Shown: positions 53,399-62,643, numbered from the stretch's first letter. The stretch is 64,000 bases of DNA from Azospirillaceae bacterium (GCA_031291675.1 JARLIO010000005.1:62001-126000), one strand, 5' to 3'. The notes: generated from the sequence alone by a model not told the origin. Program-made: numbers and translations.

Positions 53399-55002
53399 TA
53401 CGGATCTCCAAGGGGAAGAACGCGTCCGGGACGGCGATCGGTGACCTGGCCGTCACGGACCACGGCCTCGCCATTGACCCAGACATGGCTGACACCGCGG
53501 GCCAGGCGTGTCGGCGCGTCGAACGTCGCCTCATCGATGATCGTCGGGGCGAACAGGACCAGATCGGCGGCCAGCCCGACCCGGATCACGCCGCGGTCGA
53601 CAAGGCCAAAGCGCTGCGCGCTGGCCGAGGTCAGGCGCCGCACCGCGTCCTCGATCGGAAACCAGCCTTCGTCACGAACCAGGCGGCCGACGAATCGCGG
53701 GAAGCTGCCATAGCCGCGCGGGTGCGGCCGCGTCCCGGGGCGCGGCAATCCGTCAGAACCGCCAATATGCAGGCGATGACAGCAGGCGGCGCGGACATCG
53801 GCCACATCGAGTTGGAACAGCACGACCCCGGTCTGGCCGGCATCCTGCTCGACCAGCAACACCAGCAGATCGAACGCCGTGATGCCGAGCGATGCCGCGG
53901 CGGCGTCAAAGCGGCGGCCTTCGAGATGTTTCAGCCCGGCGGCTCCAATCGCCGAAAGCTGGACACTGTCCCAACCAATCAGAGAAATCTTCGAGGACTG
54001 ATGCGGGTCGCCGCTGCCCTCCTCGATCCAGCGCCGGATCGCCTCGCGTTGCGCCGGATCGCGCAGGCGGTCGCACAGCGCGTCATAGCCGCCGTCAAGC
54101 GCCGCGGGCGGCAGCAACTGCAACAGATAGCTGCTGCCGGCCAGATAGGGATACATGTCAAAGGTGACGTCGAGCCCGTCGCCGCGTGCCGCCTCGAGAC
54201 GGCTCAGCACCGTTGGCACCCGCCCCCAATAGGGCCGCCCCGCCGATTGCAGATGCGACAGCAGCCCCGCCGCGCCCGACTCCGCCAGAATCGCCAGAAA
54301 CTCATCGACCGCGGTCAACAGGCCGCCCTCATAGCTGCGCAAATGGGCGGTCAGCAGCTTGCCGTGATCGCGGACGGTCCGGGCCAGCGCCACCAGCTCA
54401 TCGGTATCGGCAAAGGCGCTCGGCGGATAGACCAGGCCGAGCGACAGGCCCGCCGCGCCCTGCCGAAGCTGGACCGCCAGCAGATCGCACATCGCGCGGC
54501 GCTCCGCGGTCGTCGCGGCACGGCCCTGATACCCCATCACCGCGAGGCGTAGCGGCCCATGGCCGACCAGCGACACCAGATTGAGCGCGGCGCCCTGCCC
54601 CTGCAACGCGGCGCGGTACCCCGCGAAATCGCTGAAAATCTCGGTCGGCGCGGTTTCGCCCAACAACGCACCGAAATGCTGGCGCAACAGATCACCCGAG
54701 CCGCCGCGGGTCGGATACAGCGAAAAGCTGCAATTGCCGACCACGACGGTGGTGACGCCCTGCAACAGCTTTTCGATCCGGGCTGGTTCGCGCAGCGTGA
54801 TCAGGTCGTCGTGGCAATGGGCATCAATAAAGCCCGGGGCCAGGAACCGGTCACCGGCCGGCACCAGCGTCGCCCCGCTTGGATCGAGACCGGGCTCAAT
54901 CGCGGCGATCCGCCCGTCGCGGATCCGCACATCGGCCCGGTACCAGGGCGCCCCGGTGCCATCGATGATCCGGGCATCCTGAACCAGCACGTCGCCGCTC
55001 AT
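53398..55002 (-). CDS. D-aminoacylase / N-acyl-D-amino-acid deacylase (amidohydrolase superfamily)
   Basis: A 534-residue zinc amidohydrolase. An N-terminal urease-type beta domain (DVLVQDARIIDGTGAPWY) precedes the barrel. Metal-site motifs are DAHCHDD (about 60), the NCSFS cysteine of D-aminoacylases (about 92), a LTAHLRSY histidine, and GSDG near residue 414 for the final aspartate. A returning beta domain (GVSHVWVNGEAVVRDGQ) ends it. The enzyme removes the acyl group from N-acyl-D-amino acids. Its operon partners are a ribose-type ABC transporter and, upstream, a D-threonine-aldolase-like enzyme. This is an unusual pairing with a sugar-type importer. Confidence 0.88.
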   Translation of the reverse strand: MSGDVLVQDARIIDGTGAPWYRADVRIRDGRIAAIEPGLDPSGATLVPAGDRFLAPGFIDAHCHDDLITLREPARIEKLLQGVTTVVVGNCSFSLYPTRGGSGDLLRQHFGALLGETAPTEIFSDFAGYRAALQGQGAALNLVSLVGHGPLRLAVMGYQGRAATTAERRAMCDLLAVQLRQGAAGLSLGLVYPPSAFADTDELVALARTVRDHGKLLTAHLRSYEGGLLTAVDEFLAILAESGAAGLLSHLQSAGRPYWGRVPTVLSRLEAARGDGLDVTFDMYPYLAGSSYLLQLLPPAALDGGYDALCDRLRDPAQREAIRRWIEEGSGDPHQSSKISLIGWDSVQLSAIGAAGLKHLEGRRFDAAAASLGITAFDLLVLLVEQDAGQTGVVLFQLDVADVRAACCHRLHIGGSDGLPRPGTRPHPRGYGSFPRFVGRLVRDEGWFPIEDAVRRLTSASAQRFGLVDRGVIRVGLAADLVLFAPTIIDEATFDAPTRLARGVSHVWVNGEAVVRDGQVTDRRPGRVLPLGDP

Positions 55003-55060
55003 CGGGATTTCCTTCCGTTTTCGACAAGGCCGCTCCAGACCGGGAGACCCGGGCGCGCGG

Positions 55061-56044
55061 TCACCGGCGCGCCCGCTCGCGGCCCGACAACAACAGCAGG
55101 CCGAGGATCAAGCCGCCAAACAGGATGTTGCGCCAACCCGGTGAGGCATTGACCACGGTGATCAGCGCGGTGACGGTCACCAGCAGAATGGCGCCCGGGA
55201 TCGTTCCGGCATAGCTGCCGCGGCCGCCCAGCACCGAGGTCCCGCCCAGCACCACCGCGGCGATCGAGGCCAGCAGATAGGGATCACCGATACCGACATA
55301 GCCCTGGCCGTTCATGCCCAGCACCACGATCCCGGCGAGGCCCGCGGTGAAGCCGCTGACGGCATAGATCAGCATCGTCGTGCCGGGCACGCTGACCCCG
55401 GACAGCAGGGTCGCCAACGGGTTGGCGCCCAACGCGAAAATCCGGGCGCCGAGCGGGGTGGCATGCAGCAGGGCCAGCGTCGCGCCCGAGACCACCAGCC
55501 AGAGCAGAATTCCAGCGGGAATGCCGCCCAGCCGGCCACTGCCCAGCCACTCGACGACCGGATTGTGCGCCGAAACCGCGGTGCCGCCGGCCACCAGGAT
55601 CAGCGCCCCCTGCAGAAATGTCGCCATCGCCAGCGTCATGATCATCGGATGGACGCGCAGCGCGCTGACGCCAACGCCATTGACCAAACCGATCGCCGTG
55701 GCCACGGCCAGCGTGGCCAGCAACCCGACCAATCCGGTCGCATCACCCGCGCCCGACAACAAGGGCAGGCTGATCGCGCTGACGGTGACGATGGCGCCGA
55801 CCGACAGATCGATGCCCCCGGCGATCACCACCAGGGTCTGCCCCGCCGCGACCAGGCCGATCACGGCGGCAAGCTCCAGCAGATAGCGCAGATGCCCGAA
55901 GCTGGCGAAACCACGGCTGCTCAGACCGGCAACGATCCAGACCAGGATGACGATCACCAGCATCTGCAAGGCCCGGTTCTGCAAAACCGTCCGCAACCGC
56001 CCCGGCACCGCGGCACTGGTTTTCCCGGCGTTCATGGCGTTCAT
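55061..56044 (-). CDS. Ribose-type ABC transporter permease (RbsC-like), second subunit, transporter 3
   Basis: A 327-residue membrane protein with the family signatures GQTLVVIAGGIDLSVGAIVTV near residue 75 and VVLGGTSVLGGRGSYAGT near 265. A short hydrophilic N-terminus precedes about nine helices. It overlaps the other permease gene as ATGA and likely forms a heterodimer with it. The D-aminoacylase gene follows 58 bases later. Confidence 0.9.
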   Translation of the reverse strand: MNAMNAGKTSAAVPGRLRTVLQNRALQMLVIVILVWIVAGLSSRGFASFGHLRYLLELAAVIGLVAAGQTLVVIAGGIDLSVGAIVTVSAISLPLLSGAGDATGLVGLLATLAVATAIGLVNGVGVSALRVHPMIMTLAMATFLQGALILVAGGTAVSAHNPVVEWLGSGRLGGIPAGILLWLVVSGATLALLHATPLGARIFALGANPLATLLSGVSVPGTTMLIYAVSGFTAGLAGIVVLGMNGQGYVGIGDPYLLASIAAVVLGGTSVLGGRGSYAGTIPGAILLVTVTALITVVNASPGWRNILFGGLILGLLLLSGRERARR

Positions 56045-57015
56045 GACCGCCTCCCGCGGATCCGCAGCTGGGGCAGCGCCACGGCCGCGATAATGATCAG
56101 GCCCTGGGCGACATATTGCGCGACCGGCGGCAGGCCCAGAAAAAACATGACATTGATCATCAGGCTGAGCAGCAGGCTGCCGGCGAGGGCGCCCCGCATC
56201 GTACCGCTTCCGCCCAGAAAACCGACGCCCCCCAGCACCGCGGCGGCGATCGAATTAAGGGTGAAGCTGTCCCCGATCACGGGATCGCCGGAACCGGTCT
56301 GCGCCGCGACGAACAACCCGGCCGCGGTCGACAGCAACCCGCTCAGCGCATAGGCCGCGATCCGTACCCGATCGACCGCGATGCCGGCATTGTGGGCCGC
56401 GACCGGGTTTTCCCCGGCGGCGTAAAGGCTGAGGCCGAGCGGCGTCGCCAGATAGAGCTTCCACAAGCCGACAATGACGACCAGAATCCCAAACGCGATC
56501 GGCTGATCCCCCGCCAGCAGGTCCGAGAACCCGTCCGGGATCGCACCACCCGGCCGCGGCAGGATCAGCAGGGCGGTCCCGCCGATCAGGAACGACGCCG
56601 CCAGGGTCACGACGATCGCCGGCAGGCGCAGCCGGACCACGATCAACCCGGTTGCCGCGCCGATGGCGAGACCGGCGGCGAGCACCAGCGCGAGCCCGCC
56701 GCCAACGCCGGCCGGTCCCGACATCGTCACTGCGGCGATCACGGCGCCCAGACTGACCATGGCGCCCAGCGAAAGGCTGATTCCGCCCGCCAGCATCACC
56801 AGGGCCTGAGCCATGCCGGCCAGCGCCAACGGAAACCAGTTCTGGGTCAGGCGGGCGAAGCCGTCGCGGCTCAGCAGCCCGGGAAACAGGACGGCATCGA
56901 TGACCAGAAACGCCAGAACCACGGCATAAAGACCATAAAGGCCGCGATTGCGCCGGGCCTGGACCGGTCCGTAGAGCGGCGGCACGCCGCGCGGCAAGGG
57001 TTCGGCGGCGGTCAT
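56041..57015 (-). CDS. Ribose-type ABC transporter permease (RbsC-like), first subunit, transporter 3
   Basis: A 324-residue membrane protein. The family loop reads AQALVMLAGGISLSLGAMVSL, with serine where aspartate is usual in IDLSVG, a mild deviation. GVGFLGGSGTMRGALAGSLL is present toward the C-terminus. The ATG at 57015 overlaps the ATPase stop (ATGA), and the stop overlaps the next permease start in the same way. With the second permease it forms the channel of the N-acyl-D-amino-acid-associated transporter. Confidence 0.9.
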   Translation of the reverse strand: MTAAEPLPRGVPPLYGPVQARRNRGLYGLYAVVLAFLVIDAVLFPGLLSRDGFARLTQNWFPLALAGMAQALVMLAGGISLSLGAMVSLGAVIAAVTMSGPAGVGGGLALVLAAGLAIGAATGLIVVRLRLPAIVVTLAASFLIGGTALLILPRPGGAIPDGFSDLLAGDQPIAFGILVVIVGLWKLYLATPLGLSLYAAGENPVAAHNAGIAVDRVRIAAYALSGLLSTAAGLFVAAQTGSGDPVIGDSFTLNSIAAAVLGGVGFLGGSGTMRGALAGSLLLSLMINVMFFLGLPPVAQYVAQGLIIIAAVALPQLRIRGRRS

Positions 57016-58553
57016 GGCGCCCCTCCGGTTCCCGCGGGGGCCGTCGCAGCCCCCATCGCCGCGGCGACGATCGCCGCCTCGCTGAGATCGCGGCGCTCGA
57101 TCCGGGCGACGATCCGCCCTTCGCGCAGGATCGCGACACGGTCGCACAGATTGACCAGTTCCGGGGTGTCGGAGCTGAGCAGGATCACCGCCTGGCCGGC
57201 ATCCGCCAGTTGCCGCAGCATCCGATAAATCTCACGCTTGGTTTCAACGTCGACGCCGCGGGTCGGGTCGTTGAGCAGCAGGATCCGGGGATCATGCGGC
57301 AGCCATTTGGCCAGCGCCACTTTCTGCTGGTTGCCGCCGGACAGCGCCTGGGCCGGACGCATCAGGTCGCCCTTGATGCCAAGCCGTGCCGCCAGCACAG
57401 CGGTGGCGCCCTGTTCCTGGCGCCGCCGGCGCAGGCTCAACCCATGCTGGCGCGCAAACGCCGGCAGCATCAGATTGGTCGCGATCGAATGGATCAGATG
57501 CAGGCCCTCGCGCCGCCGGTCCGCCGGCACATAGGCGATGCCGAGGCGGTTGGCCCGGGTCACCCGGCCCGGCAGGCTTGTGGCGCCATTGACCCGCACC
57601 GCGGTTGCGGTCGCGGGGATCGCGCCGTACAGGCCGAGCAGCACATCCTCCTGCCCGTGCCCGACCAGCCCGCCCAGGCCCAGCACCTCGCCGGGCTGCA
57701 CGGTCAAGGCGATGTCGCGGGTCATCCCGGCGGCAAAGCCGGTGACCGACAGCACCGGCGGCGCCGCGGGCGGCGCGGTCCAGGTCGGGAACAGGTCGCC
57801 GGGATCGCGCCCCACCATCAGGCGAACCAGACCGGCGGCGTCGATCCCGGCCAGCGGCCGGTCGGCGGTGACGACGCCATCCTTCAGCACCGTGACATGG
57901 TCGCACAGCGCCATGATTTCGTTGAGACGATGCGAAATATAGAGGATCGCGACACCCTGCGCGCGCAGCCGGCCCAGCAGATCGGTCAGGATCCCCGTTT
58001 CGCGGGCTGACAGCGACGAGGTCGGTTCGTCCAGGATCAGAATCCGCGGATTGCGGAACAGCGCCTTGGCGATTTCGACCATCTGGCGCCGGCCCAGCGA
58101 CAGGGCCCCGACCGGCAACGACAAGGGCTCGTCAAGCCCGACAAGGCCACAGACCTCGCGGGCGCGCCCGGCCAGGGTGCGATAGTCGATCAGGCCGAAG
58201 CGGCGCGGAAAGGCGCCCAGGCCAATATTCTCGCCGATCGACAGCGTGGTCGTCAGGCTGAGTTCCTGCTGGACGACGGCGATCCCGGCCTTGCGGGCGT
58301 CGGACGGGGTCAAATGCCCCCGCGGCGCGCCATTGACGACGATCCGGCCGGAATCGGGCCGAAGCCCGCCCGACAGGATGTTGATCAAGGTCGATTTCCC
58401 GGCACCATTCTCACCCAGCAGGGCGTGAATGCGCCCGGGCCGCAAGGCGATCGAAACACCGCGCAACACCGGGTTGCCGAAAAACCCCCGGGTAATGTCC
58501 TGCGCGGCGATCAGCGGCGCCACCGCGACGGGATCGACGTCGTCCGATGTCAT
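57012..58553 (-). CDS. Ribose-type ABC transporter ATPase (RbsA-like, double NBD), transporter 3
   Basis: A 513-residue ATPase with two domains. Domain one has GENGAGKST (about 44-52), a diverged signature LSLGRRQM and ILILDEPTSSL. Domain two has GLVGHGQED in place of Walker A, LSGGNQQK and ILLLNDPTRGVD. The last has Asn-Asp where Asp-Glu is expected at the Walker B end, so the second site is likely inactive, as is common in this family. Start and stop overlap the neighbouring genes by four bases. Confidence 0.92.
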   Translation of the reverse strand: MTSDDVDPVAVAPLIAAQDITRGFFGNPVLRGVSIALRPGRIHALLGENGAGKSTLINILSGGLRPDSGRIVVNGAPRGHLTPSDARKAGIAVVQQELSLTTTLSIGENIGLGAFPRRFGLIDYRTLAGRAREVCGLVGLDEPLSLPVGALSLGRRQMVEIAKALFRNPRILILDEPTSSLSARETGILTDLLGRLRAQGVAILYISHRLNEIMALCDHVTVLKDGVVTADRPLAGIDAAGLVRLMVGRDPGDLFPTWTAPPAAPPVLSVTGFAAGMTRDIALTVQPGEVLGLGGLVGHGQEDVLLGLYGAIPATATAVRVNGATSLPGRVTRANRLGIAYVPADRRREGLHLIHSIATNLMLPAFARQHGLSLRRRRQEQGATAVLAARLGIKGDLMRPAQALSGGNQQKVALAKWLPHDPRILLLNDPTRGVDVETKREIYRMLRQLADAGQAVILLSSDTPELVNLCDRVAILREGRIVARIERRDLSEAAIVAAAMGAATAPAGTGGAP

Positions 58554-59602
58554 TTCGCAGCCAACAGCGTATCGAACAGCGTCTGGTCGTAGGGCGAATA
58601 GATGAAGCCATCCGCCGGGAACGCGTCGGCATGCGCCAGATATTGATCGAGATTGCTGTTGTCGATCACCGGCAGCGGCACTTTGACGAAAGCGGGCACG
58701 TCCTTGCCTTGAAGGGCCGTGAGCGCGGCATCAAGCGCCAGCGCCCCGAGCCAGTTCGGCTGCATCGTGGCCCAACCCTTCATGCCGTCCTTTTTCCACA
58801 GCTCGAGGAATTGACGGGCATTCTCGCCGGTGGTCGGGACGACCGGATGGCCCTGTTTTTCAAAGGCCAGCACCGCGCCGGTCGCCAACGGCCCGGCCAG
58901 GGCCAGAACGCCATCGATCTGGGCGTTGTTGAACAGCAGATTGGTCACCGCCTCCTGCGCCGGGGCGACATTGTAGGCGGTATTGCTTTCGGCCAGGATC
59001 TTGACATCGGGATGAGCCTGCAAAACCGGCTCGGCGCCCTTGCGCCGGTCATCGCTGACCGAGACCCCGGCCGGCCCGTTCAGGATGATGATGTTGCCCT
59101 TGCCACCGATCGCGTCGATCAGCCATTGCGCCGCGCCGGCACCCCAGGCGGCGGAATCGGTGTTGATCCGCGTGGTCAATTGATCGGTATCGACCAGGCT
59201 GTCGAAATTGACCACGGCGATGCCCTTGGCGCAGGCGCTGGCAATGACCCGGTTGAGCGCGGTCGACGACCCGGCCTCGATCAGGATCGCATCGACATTG
59301 GCGTCGATCATCGACTGGATCTGCTGGATCTGGGTGCTGGCGTTACCCTGGGCGTCGGTGACCACCAGTTTTGACACCAGGCCGCGCTTCTTGTCGGCGT
59401 CGAACTCGGCCTGGATCGTGGCCTGGGTCTGCTTCATCCAGGTCGGCACCGAATAGATATTGGCCCAGCCGATGGTGAAGGGGGCCTTGCGGTCGCCCTT
59501 GATGCATTTGGCGGCGGCCAGGGCCGGGGCGGTCGCACCAAGGGCCAGTGCCAGGCCCAGGCAAACGGGAACGGCGGCGGCGCGCAATGATGATCGGATC
59601 AT
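58550..59602 (-). CDS. Ribose-type periplasmic substrate-binding protein (RbsB-like), transporter 3
   Basis: A 350-residue secreted protein with signal peptide LGLALALGATAPALAAAK and the Peripla_BP_4 fold (FTIGWANIYSVPTWMKQT, DAILIEAGSSTALN, GIAVVNFDSLVDTDQL). Its sequence is typical of the group that binds sugars and related polar molecules, but the operon contains a D-aminoacylase, so the ligand may be an N-acylated or amino-sugar-like compound. GGAG ten bases upstream of the ATG at 59602. Its promoter region holds the paired ATGTCC operator sites at 59721-59774. Confidence 0.9.
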   Translation of the reverse strand: MIRSSLRAAAVPVCLGLALALGATAPALAAAKCIKGDRKAPFTIGWANIYSVPTWMKQTQATIQAEFDADKKRGLVSKLVVTDAQGNASTQIQQIQSMIDANVDAILIEAGSSTALNRVIASACAKGIAVVNFDSLVDTDQLTTRINTDSAAWGAGAAQWLIDAIGGKGNIIILNGPAGVSVSDDRRKGAEPVLQAHPDVKILAESNTAYNVAPAQEAVTNLLFNNAQIDGVLALAGPLATGAVLAFEKQGHPVVPTTGENARQFLELWKKDGMKGWATMQPNWLGALALDAALTALQGKDVPAFVKVPLPVIDNSNLDQYLAHADAFPADGFIYSPYDQTLFDTLLAAK

Positions 59603-59720
59603 AAGCCTGTCTCTCCGGGTTGGGGGATGGTGCCAGGGGGAAATGATGACAGTCGGCGTGCGATCAATCCGGCCCTGCCGCGCGCACCCGGTGATGGCAC
59701 CGGCTCTGCGGGGCGGAAAG

Positions 59721-59774
59721 GCTTTCGATGTCCAAAATACCGGACATAAGCTCTGTATATCGGACATCGAAAGC
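59721..59774 (-). promoter_or_regulatory. Nested operators (ATGTCC/GGACAT) before the transporter-3 operon
   Basis: A 13-bp perfect inverted repeat, GCTTTCGATGTCC (59721-59733) and GGACATCGAAAGC (59762-59774), frames the region. Inside lies a second dyad ATGTCC-AAAATACC-GGACAT (59728-59747), and the right arm adds a third half-site. The same ATGTCC-nnnATA pattern occurs upstream of the amino-acid transporter at 61029. Being about 120 bases before the binding-protein gene, it is the likely operator for the operon; AT-rich TATATC/TATTTT within it may be the -10. Confidence 0.65.
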
Positions 59775-59844
59775 GTAGAGAAGGCTTAGGCATTGTGCAA
59801 GCGTAAAAACGGCCTACTATTTGGGCATTGCGCGGCGAAAATGA

Positions 59845-60900
59845 TCAGCGCACTTGTCCGCGCGCCGCCACCGGGGCGACACCCTCGACCTGGGCGCCAC
59901 GCACCAGCGTGACCGTGTCAACCATGTTGGAGACGACGCAGGCATGGTTGGGCACGATCCGGACCCGGTCCCCGACCGCGAGGCCGATGTCGCCGTCGCT
60001 GACCAGGCGGCCATGCTCCTCCGACAACTGGTCGATGCGCAGGTCGGGGCGGTCCAGGACATGGCCGTGGCCGGTCAGGCCCAGAAGGTCGGAGGTCAGA
60101 ACCTTGGTGCCGGCGTCGATGATGGCCCGATTGGCATCGGGCACCGAGACCACGGTGGCCAGCACGGTCAGGGCGCAATCGGCCCATTGGCAGACGCCGC
60201 GGGCGACCAGGGAGCGATCATTGTAGATATAGGTGCCACTGCGATATTCGTTGACGATGGGGGCGTCATGGGCGTGCCACATGTCGGGGGCGCCACCGCT
60301 GGTGATGATTTCGACGGGCAACCCGGCGGCGGCGCACAGGGTCTTGGCCCGGCTCATCCAGTCCTGCACGCCGGCAACGCCGCCGGCAGGCGGATAGGTC
60401 ATCAGGCCGCCGAAACGCAGGCCGGGCGCGGCCGCGATCACCGCGGCCAGGTCGCGGGCCGCCTCGGGCGTGGCCACGCCACAGCGATGGGCCCCGGTGT
60501 CGCATTCGACCAGAACCGTCAGCGGCGACGACGCGTCGGCGAACTGCCGCGACAGACCCTCGACCACGGTGCGGCTGTCGGCGACGACCGACAGCGCCAC
60601 CCGGTCGGCCAGCGCCCGCAACCGCGCCAGCTTGGCCGCGCCAACGATGTTGTAGGTCAACAGGACGCTGGCGATGTCGCGGCCGGCGACCATCGCCTCA
60701 GCCTCCGAGACCTTCTGGCAGGTGATGCCGACCGCGCCGGCCGCGACCTGGCGGCGCGCCAAGAACGGCAGCTTGTGGGTCTTGATGTGCGGACGGCAGG
60801 CGATGCCGTGCGCGTCACAATAATGTTGGAAGCGGTCGATATTGGCCTCGGCAATCGCGAGATCGACGAGGACCGCGGGGGTATCGATGTCAGGGAACAT
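59845..60900 (-). CDS. PLP-dependent D-threonine aldolase/D-serine dehydratase-like enzyme (DSD1 family)
   Basis: A 351-residue fold-type III PLP enzyme, N-terminal alanine-racemase-like barrel then beta domain. The PLP lysine is in RPHIKTHKLP (about residue 40). A C-terminal NHACVVSNM with histidine and cysteine matches the metal site of D-threonine aldolase and D-serine dehydratase. It acts on D-amino acids such as D-threonine or D-serine, cleaving or dehydrating them. GGAG seven bases before the ATG at 60900. It neighbours a D-aminoacylase operon and a divergent amino-acid transporter, which suggests a D-amino-acid utilisation locus. Confidence 0.88.
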   Translation of the reverse strand: MFPDIDTPAVLVDLAIAEANIDRFQHYCDAHGIACRPHIKTHKLPFLARRQVAAGAVGITCQKVSEAEAMVAGRDIASVLLTYNIVGAAKLARLRALADRVALSVVADSRTVVEGLSRQFADASSPLTVLVECDTGAHRCGVATPEAARDLAAVIAAAPGLRFGGLMTYPPAGGVAGVQDWMSRAKTLCAAAGLPVEIITSGGAPDMWHAHDAPIVNEYRSGTYIYNDRSLVARGVCQWADCALTVLATVVSVPDANRAIIDAGTKVLTSDLLGLTGHGHVLDRPDLRIDQLSEEHGRLVSDGDIGLAVGDRVRIVPNHACVVSNMVDTVTLVRGAQVEGVAPVAARGQVR

Positions 60901-61028
60901 GGCACTTCTCCGGTAACGCCGGCGGGGGGATCGGGTTCGCCAAGAATACCGCGAAACCGTGATCGCATCGCGGCTTGACAGCGGTCTGGCGTGCCGATCA
61001 TAGTAGCGCAATCTGCTCCTTTGTAAAC

Positions 61029-61048
61029 ATGTCCGGGATAGCAGACAA
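61029..61048 (+). promoter_or_regulatory. Operator-like ATGTCC site before the amino-acid transporter
   Basis: ATGTCC-GGGATAGC-AGACAA lies 17-36 bases before the ATG at 61065. It follows the spacing of the dyad at 59728-59747 (ATGTCC-AAAATACC-GGACAT) with the conserved ATA in the spacer and one weakened arm. TTTGTAAACAT just before it is AT-rich and may be part of the promoter. It is a candidate shared operator for both transporter units. Confidence 0.5.
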
Positions 61049-61064
61049 ATACGGAGACCCCTCG

Positions 61065-61937
61065 ATGACAGCCCCGTCGTTCTTGTCCCCCCGCCTGCGG
61101 ATGGCGCTCACGATCGCCGCCGCCCTTGGTTCCCTGGTCGCGACCAGCGTCGGCGCCACGGCCCAGGAAACTAAAAGCAAACTTGATGCCGTTCTCGCCC
61201 GCGGCACGCTGATCGTTGGAACCGGCAGCACCAATCCGCCGTGGCATTTCAAAGGCGCCAACGACGAGTTGCAGGGCTTTGACATTGATATCGCCCGGAT
61301 CGTCGCCAAAGGTTTGTTCGACGATGCCGGCAAGGTCCAGTTTGTCCAGCAGTCCTCGGACGCCCGCATTCCCAACCTCACGACCGACAAGGTCGACATG
61401 ACCTGTCAGTTCATGACGGTGACGGCCAGCCGGGCCCAGCAGGTCGCCTTCACGATCCCCTATTACCGCGAGGGTGTCGGCCTGTTGTTGCCGATCAAGG
61501 GAAAATACAAGAATTACGCCGATCTGAAGGCCGCCGGCGATGCGATCACCGTCGCCGTGCTGCAAAATGTCTATGCCGAAGAGATGGTCCATGCGGCACT
61601 GCCCCAGGCCAAGGTCGACCAGTATGACAGCGTCGATCTGATGTACCAGGCGGTCAATTCCGGGCGGGCCGAGGCGGCAGCGACCGATCAGTCCTCGATC
61701 AACTGGCTGATCGTGCAGACCCCCGGGCGCTATGTCTCGGCGGGCTATTCCTGGGATCCGCAGACTTATGCCTGTGCGGTGAAGCGGGGTGACCAGGAAT
61801 GGCTCAACTTTGTCAATACCGCCCTGCATGAGGCCATGACCGGGGTCGAATTCGACACCTATGCGGCATCGTTCAAGAAATGGTTCGGCGTTGAGCTGGC
61901 GCCGCCGGCCACGGGATTCCCGGTCGAATTCAAGTAG
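61065..61937 (+). CDS. Polar amino-acid ABC transporter periplasmic binding protein (SBP_bac_3)
   Basis: A 290-residue secreted protein with signal peptide ALTIAAALGSLVATSVGATA and the SBP_bac_3 pattern (LDAVLARGTLIVGTGSTNPPWHF, LQGFDIDIARIVAKGL, DMTCQFMTVTASRAQQVAFTIPYY, TVAVLQNV). It captures a polar or D-amino acid for the two permeases and ATPase encoded next. GGAG upstream of the ATG at 61065. It is divergent from the D-threonine-aldolase-like gene. Confidence 0.92.
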   Translation: MTAPSFLSPRLRMALTIAAALGSLVATSVGATAQETKSKLDAVLARGTLIVGTGSTNPPWHFKGANDELQGFDIDIARIVAKGLFDDAGKVQFVQQSSDARIPNLTTDKVDMTCQFMTVTASRAQQVAFTIPYYREGVGLLLPIKGKYKNYADLKAAGDAITVAVLQNVYAEEMVHAALPQAKVDQYDSVDLMYQAVNSGRAEAAATDQSSINWLIVQTPGRYVSAGYSWDPQTYACAVKRGDQEWLNFVNTALHEAMTGVEFDTYAASFKKWFGVELAPPATGFPVEFK

Positions 61938-61968
61938 AATCAACCGAAAGGGCCCGGGAGTCGCCGTC

Positions 61969-62631
61969 ATGACCTATCATTTTGATTTCGCCGTTGTCTG
62001 GCGTCATGAGAATTTGTTGCTGTCCGGTCTTGGGCTGGGCCTGGTGTTGGCCCTGGTGTCGATCCTGATCGGCTGCATCATCGGGTTGGCGGCGGCTTTC
62101 GGTGTTCTGTCCCGGCATCGCATCTTCCGGATCATCGCCACGGTCTATGTCACGACGATCCGGAACACCCCGATCCTCGTCCTGATTTTACTGACCTATT
62201 TCGCGCTGCCCGAGCTCGGGCTGCGCCTGGGCAAGATCCAGTCCTTCATCATCACGCTGTCGGTCTATGCCGGCGCCTATCTGACCGAGGTGTTCCGCGC
62301 CGGCCTGGTCGCGATCCCGCGCGGTCTGCGCGAAGCCGGTCTGGCGATCGGCCTGACCGAGGGCCAGATCCGCCGCTCGGTCATCATTCCGGTGATGATC
62401 CGCAACGTCCTGCCGTCGCTGGGCAATAATTTTATTTCCCTGTTCAAGGATACCTCGCTGGCCGCCGCGATCGCGGTCCCCGAGCTGACATTTTACGCCC
62501 GCAAGATCAATGTCGAGAGTTTCCGTGTCATCGAAACCTGGATGGTGGCCAGTCTGATGTATGTCGTCGCCTGCCTGATCATTTCCACGGCTCTGCGCTT
62601 TGTCGAGCGCCGGCTCGCGATCATTCGTTGA
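61969..62631 (+). CDS. Polar amino-acid ABC transporter permease (HisM/HisQ-like), first subunit
   Basis: A 220-residue membrane protein with about five helices and the family EAA loop (VFRAGLVAIPRGLREAGLAIGLTEGQ, about 105-132) that contacts the ATPase. The opening LLSGLGLGLVLALVSILIGCIIGLAAAFG is a typical first helix pair. GGGAG eight bases upstream of the ATG. It lies 31 bases after the binding protein and 12 bases before the second permease. Confidence 0.92.
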   Translation: MTYHFDFAVVWRHENLLLSGLGLGLVLALVSILIGCIIGLAAAFGVLSRHRIFRIIATVYVTTIRNTPILVLILLTYFALPELGLRLGKIQSFIITLSVYAGAYLTEVFRAGLVAIPRGLREAGLAIGLTEGQIRRSVIIPVMIRNVLPSLGNNFISLFKDTSLAAAIAVPELTFYARKINVESFRVIETWMVASLMYVVACLIISTALRFVERRLAIIR

Positions 62632-62643
62632 CGGGAGGCGGCG

